Shown in pieces: positions 1 to 7,266 of a DNA stretch of 12,276 bases. Positions within the stretch are counted from its first letter, which is position 1; every line of letters begins with the position of its first letter. The translations under genes were made by a program, and so were the position numbers. Below the pieces are notes generated by a model that made no database searches, was not told the origin of the DNA, and was given only the letters and a program-made list of their open reading frames with translations. The DNA is from Nitrospinaceae bacterium (GTDB taxonomy: Bacteria; Nitrospinota; Nitrospinia; Nitrospinales; VA-1), in NCBI GenBank assembly GCA_029261675.1, contig JAJDBA010000315.1, positions 1-12,276 on the forward strand, written 5' to 3'.

Positions 1-1364
1 CAGCCATCAAAGAAGAGTCTCTCATCAAGCTCGGTTATTTTCTGAGACCGGAGGAGCTGTTCACCGCCATCACCGAAAAAGGCAATGCCAATATAGAGAA
101 GGAAAGCAATTTCATTCTCGAAGACTTGCAATCCATTCTGAATTCCATTGAAAAAAGCACCATGGGCACCGATAGTGAAGACGATTTCAACCAGCTATTT
201 GAAGATCTGGATTTAAACAGCAGCAAACTCGGGCGCAGTGTTGAGGCGCGTAATAGTCTTATATCCCGAGTGCTCTCGCATTTGAATGCAATCGATTTTA
301 AATTGGGAGATTCCAACTCCGATGTGTTGGGAGACGCCTATGAATACCTCATCGGGCAATTCGCTTCCGGTGCAGGTAAGAAAGCAGGGGAGTTCTATAC
401 CCCGCAACAGGTTTCTAAGATCCTTTCGAAAATAGTTACGTTAGATAAGAAACGCCTGAAATCGGCTTACGACCCTGCTTGTGGATCGGGTTCGCTGCTG
501 CTGCGCATTCAAAGAGAAGCCGAGGTTGCCGAGTTTTTCGGGCAAGAGCTGAACCGCACTACTTATAACCTGGCGCGTATGAACATGATTCTGCATGACG
601 TGCATTATTCCCGGTTTGATATCAAGCAAGAAGACACGTTGGAGCATCCGCAACATTTGGAAGAGCGATTTGATGCCGTGGTAGCCAATCCGCCGTTTTC
701 TGCCAAGTGGAAGGGCAAAGACAATCCGCTCAATGAAACCGATGACCGATTCAGCCAATATGGCAGAATCGCCCCCGCCACCAAAGCCGATTTTGCTTTT
801 GTGCAGCATATGATTTATCAACTCAACGAAAGCGGCACCATGGCGATTGTCTTACCGCATGGAGTGCTGTTTCGAGGCGCGGCTGAAGGCGAGATACGCA
901 AATACATGATCGAACAACAAAACTATCTCGATGCGGTGATAGGTTTGCCTGCGAATCTGTTTTATGGCACATCGATCCCCGCCTGTATTCTGGTGTTTAA
1001 AAAATGCCGGGTGCATGACGAGAATATCTATTTCATCGATGCCAGTGCCGAGTTCGAGAAAGTCGGCAACCAGAACGCCCTCACCGACGCGCATGTGGAT
1101 AAAATTATCGAGACCTATAAAAATCGAGAGACGGTAGAAAAATATGCCCACGTCGCAAAGCTCGATGAGGTGAAAGAGAACGACTACAACCTCAACATCC
1201 CACGCTATGTCGACACCTTTGAAGAAGAAGAGCCGGTGGATATTGAAGCGGTCGCCAAAGAACTGCAATCCCTCGAAGAAGAAATGCAGAAAACCGATGA
1301 AATCATTGCTAGTTTTTGTAAAGAGTTGGGTATCTCACCACCGTTTAAGGTGGAGAAACCGTGA
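1..1364 (+). CDS. hsdM: Type I restriction-modification DNA methyltransferase subunit HsdM (5' partial)
   Basis: Modification subunit of a type I R-M system. With HsdS it forms the M2S methyltransferase that methylates adenine at the recognition site using S-adenosylmethionine. The reading frame is open from base 3, so the gene starts upstream of the window; 453 residues are visible, against about 520 for EcoR124-type HsdM. The visible N-terminus contains LGYFLRPEELF, typical of the HsdM helical N-domain. The SAM-binding motif I DPACGSG is encoded at 471-491 and the catalytic motif IV NPPF at 687-698, which marks an N6-adenine methyltransferase. The C-terminal part (NDYNLNIPRYV, then an E/K-rich helix) also matches the family. 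The stop codon overlaps the GTG start of hsdS by 4 nt, indicating translational coupling. No frameshift is seen and the enzyme looks functional. The internal TTG at 126 is not the real start, because conserved HsdM sequence precedes it. Confidence 0.96.
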   Translation, partial: AIKEESLIKLGYFLRPEELFTAITEKGNANIEKESNFILEDLQSILNSIEKSTMGTDSEDDFNQLFEDLDLNSSKLGRSVEARNSLISRVLSHLNAIDFKLGDSNSDVLGDAYEYLIGQFASGAGKKAGEFYTPQQVSKILSKIVTLDKKRLKSAYDPACGSGSLLLRIQREAEVAEFFGQELNRTTYNLARMNMILHDVHYSRFDIKQEDTLEHPQHLEERFDAVVANPPFSAKWKGKDNPLNETDDRFSQYGRIAPATKADFAFVQHMIYQLNESGTMAIVLPHGVLFRGAAEGEIRKYMIEQQNYLDAVIGLPANLFYGTSIPACILVFKKCRVHDENIYFIDASAEFEKVGNQNALTDAHVDKIIETYKNRETVEKYAHVAKLDEVKENDYNLNIPRYVDTFEEEEPVDIEAVAKELQSLEEEMQKTDEIIASFCKELGISPPFKVEKP

Positions 1365-2587
1365 CCGAAGCCATACAAGAAAACGTGCCCGTCTTGCGCT
1401 TCCCTGAGTTTAGGGCGAATTTAGAAAAAACTAGATTAGAAAATATTGCCGACTTAATTGGTGGTTTTGCTTTTTCAAGTTCTATAATGACTTCCCAAAA
1501 GACCTCTTTCCAACTTGTCAAGATGAGTAATTTGTATGGAGGAACCTTAAACCTAAATAGAAATACCTCATATCTGGATAAAATCGGACCTTCCGAAAAA
1601 AGATTCTGTATAGAAAACAATGATATTTTAATTTCCCTTACTGGTACGGTTGGTAAACGTGATTTTGGTTATACCGTTTTGGTTTTAGAACCAATAGGTT
1701 TGTATTTAAATCAACGGGTAGGTTTGTTAAGGGTGAAAAAAGATGTGTCTGTTGCCGTTTATTTGAGTGCGGTCACCAAAACCCATAAATTCCAAAAACA
1801 ATTTCACTCTTTGGCAATTGGAGGAACTGGCAACCAAGCTAATGTAAGCCTAGTTGATTGTCGAAAACTAACTATTCCATTCCCCTCTCTCTCAGAACAA
1901 CAAAAGATAGCATCATTTTTATCGTCGGTGGATGAGAAGATTGAGCGGCTCACACGAAAAAAAGAGCTTTTAGAGCAATATAAAAAAGGCATGATGCAAA
2001 AAATATTCAGCCAGGAATTCCGCTTCAAAGATGATAACGGCAACCCCTTCCCCGATTGGGAGCAGAAGAGGATTGAAGAAGTCGCTGACTGTTTAGATAA
2101 TAAAAGAAAACCTTTAAACTCAACTGAAAGAGCTTCAATACAGGGGTGTTTTCCTTACTATGGAGCTAATGGTCAACTTGATAGTATAAATAGATACATT
2201 TTTGACGAACCTATTGTATTGCTTGCTGAGGATGGAGGGAATTTTGACGAATTCGCTAATCGTCCTATAGCACAAAATATAGTAGGAAAATGTTGGGTAA
2301 ATAATCATGCTCATATTTTGAGAGCAAAATTAGATGTTTGTATTCATGAGTTTCTTTTTCAATCTTTGGTGCATAAAGATATTAGAAAGTACATAAATGG
2401 AAGTAGCCGAGCTAAGTTGAACAAATCTGATATGATGACAATCAATTGTGGTTATCCCCACCCAAACGAACAACAAAAAATTGCTGATTTTCTTTCAAGT
2501 CTTGATGCTAAAATCGATCTGGTCGCAAATGAATTGAGTCAGGCGCAAGCTTTTAAAAAAGGTCTGCTACAGCAGATGTTTGTATAA
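1361..2587 (+). CDS. hsdS: Type I restriction-modification specificity subunit HsdS
   Basis: DNA-recognition subunit of the R-M complex, 408 residues, close to the 404 of EcoR124 HsdS. It has two target-recognition domains (about residues 20-170 and 235-360), each followed by a conserved helical spacer beginning with EQQKIASFLSSVDEKI and EQQKIADFLSSLDAKI. The central spacer runs into FRFKDDNGNPFPDWE, a common junction before the second TRD. TRD2 contains PYYGANG and VLLAEDGG, a frequently seen TRD type, but the DNA half-sites cannot be read from sequence. The start is GTG at 1361, overlapping the hsdM stop (GTGA). The coding DNA of both TRDs is clearly more A+T-rich than the spacers, hsdM and hsdR, as expected for horizontally exchanged cassettes. 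The gene ends TAA TAG, and 29 nt separate it from hepT. Confidence 0.96.
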   Translation: MTEAIQENVPVLRFPEFRANLEKTRLENIADLIGGFAFSSSIMTSQKTSFQLVKMSNLYGGTLNLNRNTSYLDKIGPSEKRFCIENNDILISLTGTVGKRDFGYTVLVLEPIGLYLNQRVGLLRVKKDVSVAVYLSAVTKTHKFQKQFHSLAIGGTGNQANVSLVDCRKLTIPFPSLSEQQKIASFLSSVDEKIERLTRKKELLEQYKKGMMQKIFSQEFRFKDDNGNPFPDWEQKRIEEVADCLDNKRKPLNSTERASIQGCFPYYGANGQLDSINRYIFDEPIVLLAEDGGNFDEFANRPIAQNIVGKCWVNNHAHILRAKLDVCIHEFLFQSLVHKDIRKYINGSSRAKLNKSDMMTINCGYPHPNEQQKIADFLSSLDAKIDLVANELSQAQAFKKGLLQQMFV

Positions 2588-2616
2588 TAGTTCTATGAAT
2601 AACGTGGATCGTCAAA

Positions 2617-3015
2617 ATGACAGACCAAGACATTAGATGGAAGCAACGGTTTTCAAATTACAAGCGCGCCTTAGCACAGCTTTCCAGGTTCATGGAGGTG
2701 GAGGAGTTGAACGATCTGGAAAAGCAGGGACTGATTCAAGCCTTTGAATACACGCATGAGCTGGCCTGGAAAACGTTGAGCGACTTTTTAAAACAAAAGG
2801 GAAATGCTGAAATTTATGGCTCCAAAGATGCCGCACGCGAGGCGTTCAAGCTCGGGCTTGTCGAGAAGGGCGAGGTCTGGATGCATATGATTAAAAGCCG
2901 TAACCTCACCTCGCACACCTACAACGAAGATGTGACTGAAGAAATTACCCAAAGCATCATTTACGATTACTACCCCGCCTTTGTTGCGTTAGAGAAAAAA
3001 CTGGAAGAGCTATGA
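2617..3015 (+). CDS. hepT: HEPN-domain toxin, HepT / HI0074 family (nucleotidyltransferase substrate-binding protein)
   Basis: A 132-residue, all-helical protein of the HI0074 (NTase_sub_bind) type. The N-terminal QDIRWKQRF, the central ELAWKTLSDFL and a late RNLTSHTY are characteristic. R95-X4-H100-X-Y102 is the R-X4-H-X-Y signature of HepT toxins, where Arg/His are the ribonuclease residues and Tyr is the residue AMPylated by the partner MntA in the Shewanella system. All are intact, so an active, neutralisable RNase toxin is inferred. Its usual partner is an adjacent small MNT gene. Here the next frame begins with that MNT domain but continues into HsdR. The hepT stop overlaps the downstream ATG by 4 nt (ATGA), toxin first and antitoxin second, a common HEPN-MNT order. 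No strong Shine-Dalgarno precedes ATG 2617; GTGGAT lies about 8-13 nt upstream. The hsd-operon position suggests co-expression with the R-M genes. Confidence 0.93.
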   Translation: MTDQDIRWKQRFSNYKRALAQLSRFMEVEELNDLEKQGLIQAFEYTHELAWKTLSDFLKQKGNAEIYGSKDAAREAFKLGLVEKGEVWMHMIKSRNLTSHTYNEDVTEEITQSIIYDYYPAFVALEKKLEEL

Positions 3016-6000
3016 ACTCCGGCTTGAGTTCCACAGACATTCAAAAAATCCTCAAAGTATTTGAAAGCTTCCCGCAAATAGAATCCTGTCTTTTATATGG
3101 CTCACGCGCTATGGGAACTTATAAAGAAGGATCTGATATTGACCTGACCTTGAAAGGCGACCCTCTTGATCTGAAAGTCTTGAATCGGGTGAGCAACGCG
3201 CTTGATGATTTGCTTCTTCCCTACCAGTTTGATTTGTCGGTTTACGCCTCTTTGCAAAATCAGGATATCATCGACCATATTCAACGCGTGGGTGTTTCTT
3301 TTTATCAAAAAGTAAGTTCCGACAAAAAAGTCCAGTCTGAGCTGGAGTTGGAAAATAATCTCATCGCTCAACTGCAAACCCTGGGCTATGAAAAGGTGCG
3401 TATAGATAATGAAACCGCACTTTTAGCCAACCTTAAAAAACAACTCGAAAAACATAATAAGAAACTTCTCTCTGATGCCGAGTTCCGCCAGATTCTCAAT
3501 AAGCTTGCCAAAGGCAATATCTTTGATAAGGCCAAAATCTTGCGGGATCGGATGGACTATATCAAGGATGACGGGGAAGTGGGTTTTGTGGAACTCATTA
3601 ACAAAATTCAGTGGTGCAAAAACCAGTATCAGGTGACGCATCAGGTCACCATGACAGGGAAGTACACCAACCGCTATGATGTGACGTTGCTGGTGAATGG
3701 TTTGCCCTTGGTGCAGATCGAACTCAAACGCCGTGGCCTGGAAATGAAAGAGGCGTTTAACCAGACAAACCGATATCACCGTCATTCGTTTTCTGCTGGC
3801 TACGGTTTGTTTGGTTATATTCAGTTGTTTGTCATCAGCAACGGGGTGAACACCAAATATTACGCGAATAACTCGGTCAATAAACGCGATTTCAAACAGA
3901 CTTTTTTCTGGGCTGATAAAGAGAATAAGAAAATCACCCAGCTCAGTGAGTTTGCCAAGGCATTTTTAGAGAAATGCCAGCTTTCTAAAATGATCACCAA
4001 ATATGTTGTGTTGAATGAGAGTGAAAGCATGTTGATGGTGTTGCGTCCTTACCAGTATTACGCTGTGGAAGCGATTGTTGAGCAGGTGATCAATACCGAA
4101 AAGCAGGGCTATATCTGGCACACGACCGGGTCGGGCAAGACGCTCACTTCTTTTAAAACCGCGCAGATACTCACTCAATCGCCTCAGGTGCATAAGGTGG
4201 TGTTTGTGGTGGATCGGAAAGACCTTGATTTTCAAACCATCAAGGAGTTCAACAGTTTTTCCGAAGGCAGTGTGGATGCGACGAACAATACTAAAAAGCT
4301 CGTCGAGCAGTTTGGCAATGACACGCCTTTGATTGTCACCACCTTGCAAAAACTCAATACGGCTATCATTAAAGAAAAATATCTCGCGAGTATGGAGGAT
4401 TTAAAGGATAAGTGCATGGTGTTCATATTTGATGAATGTCACCGCAGTCAGTTCGGCGAAACGCATAACCGCATCAAGAATTTCTTCGACAATGTGCAAA
4501 TGTTCGGATTCACGGGAACGCCTATCTTTGCCGACAATGCGGCTAAGAATGCTCTGGGTAAACGGACGACCAAAGATTTGTTTGGGGAGTGCCTGCATAA
4601 ATATGTCATCACCGATGCGATTCGCGATGAGAATGTGCTGAAGTTTTCCATTGAGTATATTCGCACGATAAAGCAAAAAGAGGGCATTGCTGATATTGAA
4701 GTGGAGGCCATCGACACGGCTGAAGTGATGGAAGCCCCGGAGAGGCTCGAAAATATCGCGGATTATATTATCGCCAACCACAATCGTAAAACTCACTCCA
4801 AAGAGTTCAATGCGATTTTCTGTGTTTCCAACGTCAAAACACTCATGGCCTATTATGAGTTACTTAAAAAGAAGAAGCCTAATCTGAAGATTGGAACCAT
4901 TTTCTCTTACTCTGCCAATGAAGAGGATGAAGACGCGAATGGATTCATTGAAACAGATCTGCCTGTTGATGATGCTAGCAACAGGCCTGTCAATAAACAT
5001 AGCCGTGACAAGCTGGATGAATATATCAATGACTACAATAAAATGTTTGATACAAACTATTCAACCGATAAGTTCTATGGCTATTACAAAGACATCGGCA
5101 AGCGCGTAAAAAAACGCCAGATTGATATTTTGTTGGTCGTGAATATGTTTTTAACGGGATTCGATAGCAAAGTTCTGAATACAATTTATGTCGACAAGAA
5201 CCTCAAATATCACGGATTGATTCAAGCCTATTCGCGTACCAACCGAATTATGGGGCAAAAAAAGTCTCAGGGGAATGTGGTGTGTTTTCGCAACTTAAAA
5301 CCGGCGACGGATAAGGCGATCGAGTTGTTTGCCAATAAGGACGCAATGGAAGATATTATTTTGTCGCCGTATGAAGACTATACGAAGCGGTTTGCCGAGG
5401 CCGTTGATAATTTGTACGCCATCACGCCTACTATTGCGAGTGTGGACGAGCTACTCACAGAAGAAGAGGAAGCTCGGTTTATTCAAGCCTTCCGGGAAAT
5501 CATGCGTATTAAAAACGTGTTGGATTGTTTTACCGAATTTACTTTTGATGATTTACCCATGGATGAACAGCTCTTTTCTGATTTCAAAAGCAAGTACCTG
5601 GATCTCTATGACAAAGTTAAGAGTAACCATGAAAAAGAGAAAGTTTCCATTCTTGATGATATTGATTTTGAGCTGGAGTTGATTCGCCGGGATACGGTGA
5701 ATGTGAGCTATATCATTTCATTGCTGGCAAACCTGCAAAATGCCAAGCCCGAGGATCGCCAAAAACAACATGGAGCTATTTTAGCAATCCTTGATACGGA
5801 GGCGCAGCTTAGAAGTAAAAAGGAATTGATTGAAAAATTTATAGCTAATAATTTTCCTCAAATACCCAAGGGGGGGGACATCAATCAGGAGTTTGAATCC
5901 TATTGGAGCGAGGAAAAGCAAAGGGCAGTGGAAGAACTCAGTCAAACCGAAGGGCTTGATCTTGAGGGATTGCAAAAAGTTATAGGTAATTATTTATTCA

Positions 6001-6140
6001 CTGAAAAAACACCGATGCGCGATGAGGTCATTGGTATTATGAGTAAGCGTCCCAGCCTTAGAGAACGCGCCTCGATTTCAGAGCGGATTATAGGGAAAAT
6101 AAAATCCTTTGTTGAAATATTTATTGATGGTGTGGATTAG
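3012..6140 (+). CDS. hsdR: MNT nucleotidyltransferase antitoxin fused to type I restriction subunit HsdR
   Basis: A 1042-residue two-part protein. Residues 1-100 form a minimal nucleotidyltransferase: G30-S31-X10-D42-I-D44 followed by D74 (FDLSVY), the complete MntA catalytic pattern. The sequence HIQRVGVSFYQK at 89-100 resembles the usual C-terminus of free MNT proteins. HsdR of EcoR124 type begins at about 101. It has a PD-(D/E)XK nuclease with D223 and E237-L-K239, a Walker A motif TTGSGKT (371-377), DECH (474-477), TGTP (501-504), MFLTGFDS (712-719) and motif VI Q738-R745 (QAYSRTNR), then a helical C-terminal domain that should dock onto the methyltransferase. In the complex HsdR cleaves unmodified DNA after ATP-driven translocation; MNT should AMPylate HepT. 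The ATG overlaps the hepT stop (ATGA) and GGAAGAG precedes it, so translation is coupled. There is no internal ATG near the junction to make free HsdR. A G8 run occurs at 5870-5877. Fusion by loss of a stop between once-separate genes is inferred; an assembly error is possible but would need an exact in-frame join. Confidence 0.95.
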   Translation: MNSGLSSTDIQKILKVFESFPQIESCLLYGSRAMGTYKEGSDIDLTLKGDPLDLKVLNRVSNALDDLLLPYQFDLSVYASLQNQDIIDHIQRVGVSFYQKVSSDKKVQSELELENNLIAQLQTLGYEKVRIDNETALLANLKKQLEKHNKKLLSDAEFRQILNKLAKGNIFDKAKILRDRMDYIKDDGEVGFVELINKIQWCKNQYQVTHQVTMTGKYTNRYDVTLLVNGLPLVQIELKRRGLEMKEAFNQTNRYHRHSFSAGYGLFGYIQLFVISNGVNTKYYANNSVNKRDFKQTFFWADKENKKITQLSEFAKAFLEKCQLSKMITKYVVLNESESMLMVLRPYQYYAVEAIVEQVINTEKQGYIWHTTGSGKTLTSFKTAQILTQSPQVHKVVFVVDRKDLDFQTIKEFNSFSEGSVDATNNTKKLVEQFGNDTPLIVTTLQKLNTAIIKEKYLASMEDLKDKCMVFIFDECHRSQFGETHNRIKNFFDNVQMFGFTGTPIFADNAAKNALGKRTTKDLFGECLHKYVITDAIRDENVLKFSIEYIRTIKQKEGIADIEVEAIDTAEVMEAPERLENIADYIIANHNRKTHSKEFNAIFCVSNVKTLMAYYELLKKKKPNLKIGTIFSYSANEEDEDANGFIETDLPVDDASNRPVNKHSRDKLDEYINDYNKMFDTNYSTDKFYGYYKDIGKRVKKRQIDILLVVNMFLTGFDSKVLNTIYVDKNLKYHGLIQAYSRTNRIMGQKKSQGNVVCFRNLKPATDKAIELFANKDAMEDIILSPYEDYTKRFAEAVDNLYAITPTIASVDELLTEEEEARFIQAFREIMRIKNVLDCFTEFTFDDLPMDEQLFSDFKSKYLDLYDKVKSNHEKEKVSILDDIDFELELIRRDTVNVSYIISLLANLQNAKPEDRQKQHGAILAILDTEAQLRSKKELIEKFIANNFPQIPKGGDINQEFESYWSEEKQRAVEELSQTEGLDLEGLQKVIGNYLFTEKTPMRDEVIGIMSKRPSLRERASISERIIGKIKSFVEIFIDGVD
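3306..3315 (+). other. MNT/HsdR junction with out-of-frame stop
   Basis: The junction codons are CAA AAA GTA (Q99 K100 V101), reading through CAAAAAGTAA. In the +1 frame the TAA at 3313-3315 follows directly after the A-run. A +1 ribosomal slip from AAA to AAG, or loss of one A, would therefore terminate exactly at the end of the MNT domain. This marks where a free antitoxin would naturally end. Whether slippage happens is unknown; the run does not match the classical -1 slippery heptamer in the reading phase used here. Confidence 0.5.
5870..5877 (+). repeat. G8 homopolymer inside hsdR
   Basis: Eight consecutive G lie at codons 953-956 (K-G-G-D). A one-base gain or loss would give a stop 7 codons past the tract (gain), or about 35 codons past it (loss), removing most of the last ~85 residues of HsdR while leaving the N-terminal MNT antitoxin and the nuclease and motor intact. 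Tracts of this length are at the lower limit for slipped-strand phase variation. Confidence 0.6.
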
Positions 6141-6394
6141 TAATTGAAAGATAGATTAGTTGCTTTTGGGCTAGCCTCGCTCTAAATCGAAAACATTGTA
6201 TTTCCGATATTTATTAAGATATTGATTTGGTTTTTCGAAGTAGGCCTCCAACCTTCTTGATCGGTAATGGTGTCATAGAAAGCTTATTGTGTTGGTTTGA
6301 GAGCTTGCGCTGTAATGGAACAATGTTATCCTATTGGTGATAAAATTTAATTAAAATTAGACAGGCCTAATATTTTTTACTAAAATATTAGGCG
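6141..6394. other. Intergenic region hsdR to small ORF
   Basis: A 254-bp A+T-rich spacer without a convincing ORF. No clear rho-independent terminator follows hsdR; the only nearby symmetric element is the palindrome GGCTAGCC at 6169-6176, which has no T-tract. AACATTGT at 6192-6199 recurs inverted as ACAATGTT at 6320-6327, possibly by chance. A poor promoter-like pair, TTGTGT at 6287-6292 and TGTAAT at 6311-6316 with an 18-bp spacer, could serve the downstream small ORF. The strongest signal is the hairpin at 6365-6393, listed separately. Confidence 0.5.
6365..6393 (+). promoter_or_regulatory. Perfect 12-bp inverted repeat abutting the start codon at 6395
   Basis: Arms GCCTAATATTTT (6365-6376) and AAAATATTAGGC (6382-6393) are exact reverse complements around a 5-nt loop. 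The 3' arm ends one base before ATG 6395 and holds the only plausible ribosome-binding bases (TTAGGC). In RNA the stem would hide the initiation site; in DNA it could be an operator for a dimeric repressor. It has no trailing T-run, so it is unlikely to be a simple terminator. Confidence 0.6.
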
Positions 6395-6673
6395 ATGAAT
6401 AACTCAAAAGACATTAAAGCTAGATTAGAGGAAATTCAGGCAAGGCCGGTTGGTTTGCCCTACGAAATAAAGCCACCCGAAGCCGCATCCCTTATCCGCG
6501 AACGTGAGTTACTTCTCAAAATTGCCATAGCGTTGGAAGAGCAGAATCAGTATTTATTAAAAAAAATGGAAACTTTCGATATTCTCAAAGGCGGGGCTGT
6601 TGTCATACCCGTTAAAAAGGATGTCAGTAGTGAAGAATTGATTGAGAAAAACCAAGCTAGTGCAGGTACCTAA
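6395..6673 (+). CDS. Small hypothetical protein, predicted helical
   Basis: A 92-residue ORF I do not recognise. It is rich in charged residues and Leu. Residues about 31-58 (SLIRERELLLKIAIALEEQN and onwards) look like a continuous amphipathic helix or coiled coil able to dimerise. The N-terminal part (IKARLEEIQARP) may be a second helix, and the last 20 residues look disordered. There is no signal peptide or membrane segment. It ends in tandem stops (TAA TAG). The start at 6395 is chosen because it is the first ATG, immediately after the 12-bp hairpin at 6365-6393, whose 3' arm carries the only RBS-like bases. It stands alone: a 254-bp gap separates it from hsdR and a long non-coding stretch follows. 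No function is assigned. It could be a lineage-specific regulator or a spurious ORF, but its composition and frame length favour a real gene. Confidence 0.6.
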   Translation: MNNSKDIKARLEEIQARPVGLPYEIKPPEAASLIRERELLLKIAIALEEQNQYLLKKMETFDILKGGAVVIPVKKDVSSEELIEKNQASAGT

Positions 6674-6768
6674 TAGTATCTTTTTTCGAAAAGTTTTATT
6701 AGTTTATTTTGTTGCTCCCACCTAAGACTCATCTTCTAGTAAAACATATTCCGCTGATGAAAAAACAA

Positions 6769-6931
6769 ACCCGGGGAAACCAAGGTATGTCCGTTTTGGG
6801 CATGTTCGATCTGAGTTTGTCGGATGCGGTCAGGGCGGCTCTCCCTTATAGGAGAAGGAGATGGTTTCAGTCAATCTAACTTTTTTAGCCCGCCTCACAC
6901 CCAGGGAGACTCAGATGCCCTGGCCCCCAGG
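6769..6931 (+). repeat. Diverged direct repeat, copy 1
   Basis: Three blocks match copy 2 in the same order: 6769-6787 (ACCC..GG...ACCAAGGTA, 16/19 identical), 6799-6822 (core TTCGATCTG, 20/24) and 6912-6931 (CAGATGCC.TGGCCC, 17/20). Block 3 contains a CCTGG-CCC-CCAGG hairpin. The spacing between blocks differs from copy 2 by indels, so this is an old duplication or two members of a dispersed family. The boundaries are approximate. Confidence 0.55.
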
Positions 6932-7125
6932 CTGTGTTAGTGAGGGAAGCAAGGGCTCAAACCCCTTACCAGCTTCTACCTGGTGCTCTGCTGGCACTGT
7001 ACCCCAGATATCTGAGCGGGTTTGTACCGTTGCCGCCCTCAATAGTAATTTAGTTCCCAAATGTTAAATCTGCCACATTTCTGCAATCAAAACTTAGGAA
7101 GCGAGTAGGAAGGGATAAGGCATTG

Positions 7126-7266
7126 ACCCAAGGATACCAAGGTAGGGTTAGGCCTATTCGATCTGGGTTTGGCGAGAGTGTTTCAGGCGTTAAATTATTC
7201 GCTTTATTAGGTGATTGGTTGAAGCCTGATCTACATCTATAACCTCCAGATGCCTTGGCCCTCGGG
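7126..7266 (+). repeat. Diverged direct repeat, copy 2
   Basis: Second member of the repeat, 357 bp downstream of copy 1 at block 1 and 335 bp at block 3. The matching blocks are 7126-7144, 7151-7174 and 7247-7266. The third block again carries a hairpin, but with different bases (GGCCC-TC-GGGCC), which suggests that pairing rather than sequence is conserved. The copy lies just past the 3' end of the minus-strand dsbA-like gene. Confidence 0.55.

Noticed and set aside
852..1268. 138-codon minus-strand frame inside hsdM
   Set aside because: It lies entirely opposite a well-supported conserved gene and has no recognisable domain; it is a shadow frame.
3306..3312. Classical -1 programmed frameshift heptamer (A AAA AAG type)
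   Set aside because: The bases resemble it, but the reading phase is CAA AAA GTA, which does not fit the X XXY YYZ phasing, and the -1 frame has no useful nearby product. Only +1 slippage would give a stop.
4401..4796. 131-codon minus-strand frame inside hsdR
   Set aside because: It is antisense to the helicase core of HsdR, with motifs on the + strand explaining the sequence fully.
3012..6140. Possibility that the MNT-HsdR join is a frameshift sequencing artefact
   Set aside because: Not excluded, but the frame stays open across the joint with sensible residues on both sides, the joint coincides with domain boundaries, and the downstream HsdR part has no in-frame ATG start at the boundary. 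Kept as a real fusion with the caveat stated in the findings.
6861..7067. 68-codon frame with a strong GGAGAAGGAG ribosome-site-like sequence before ATG
   Set aside because: It runs through repeat copy 1 and several hairpins, and its product is rich in Pro, Trp, Cys and Ser without helix or domain pattern. The purine run is also one arm of a local TCTCC/GGAGA hairpin. Judged non-coding.
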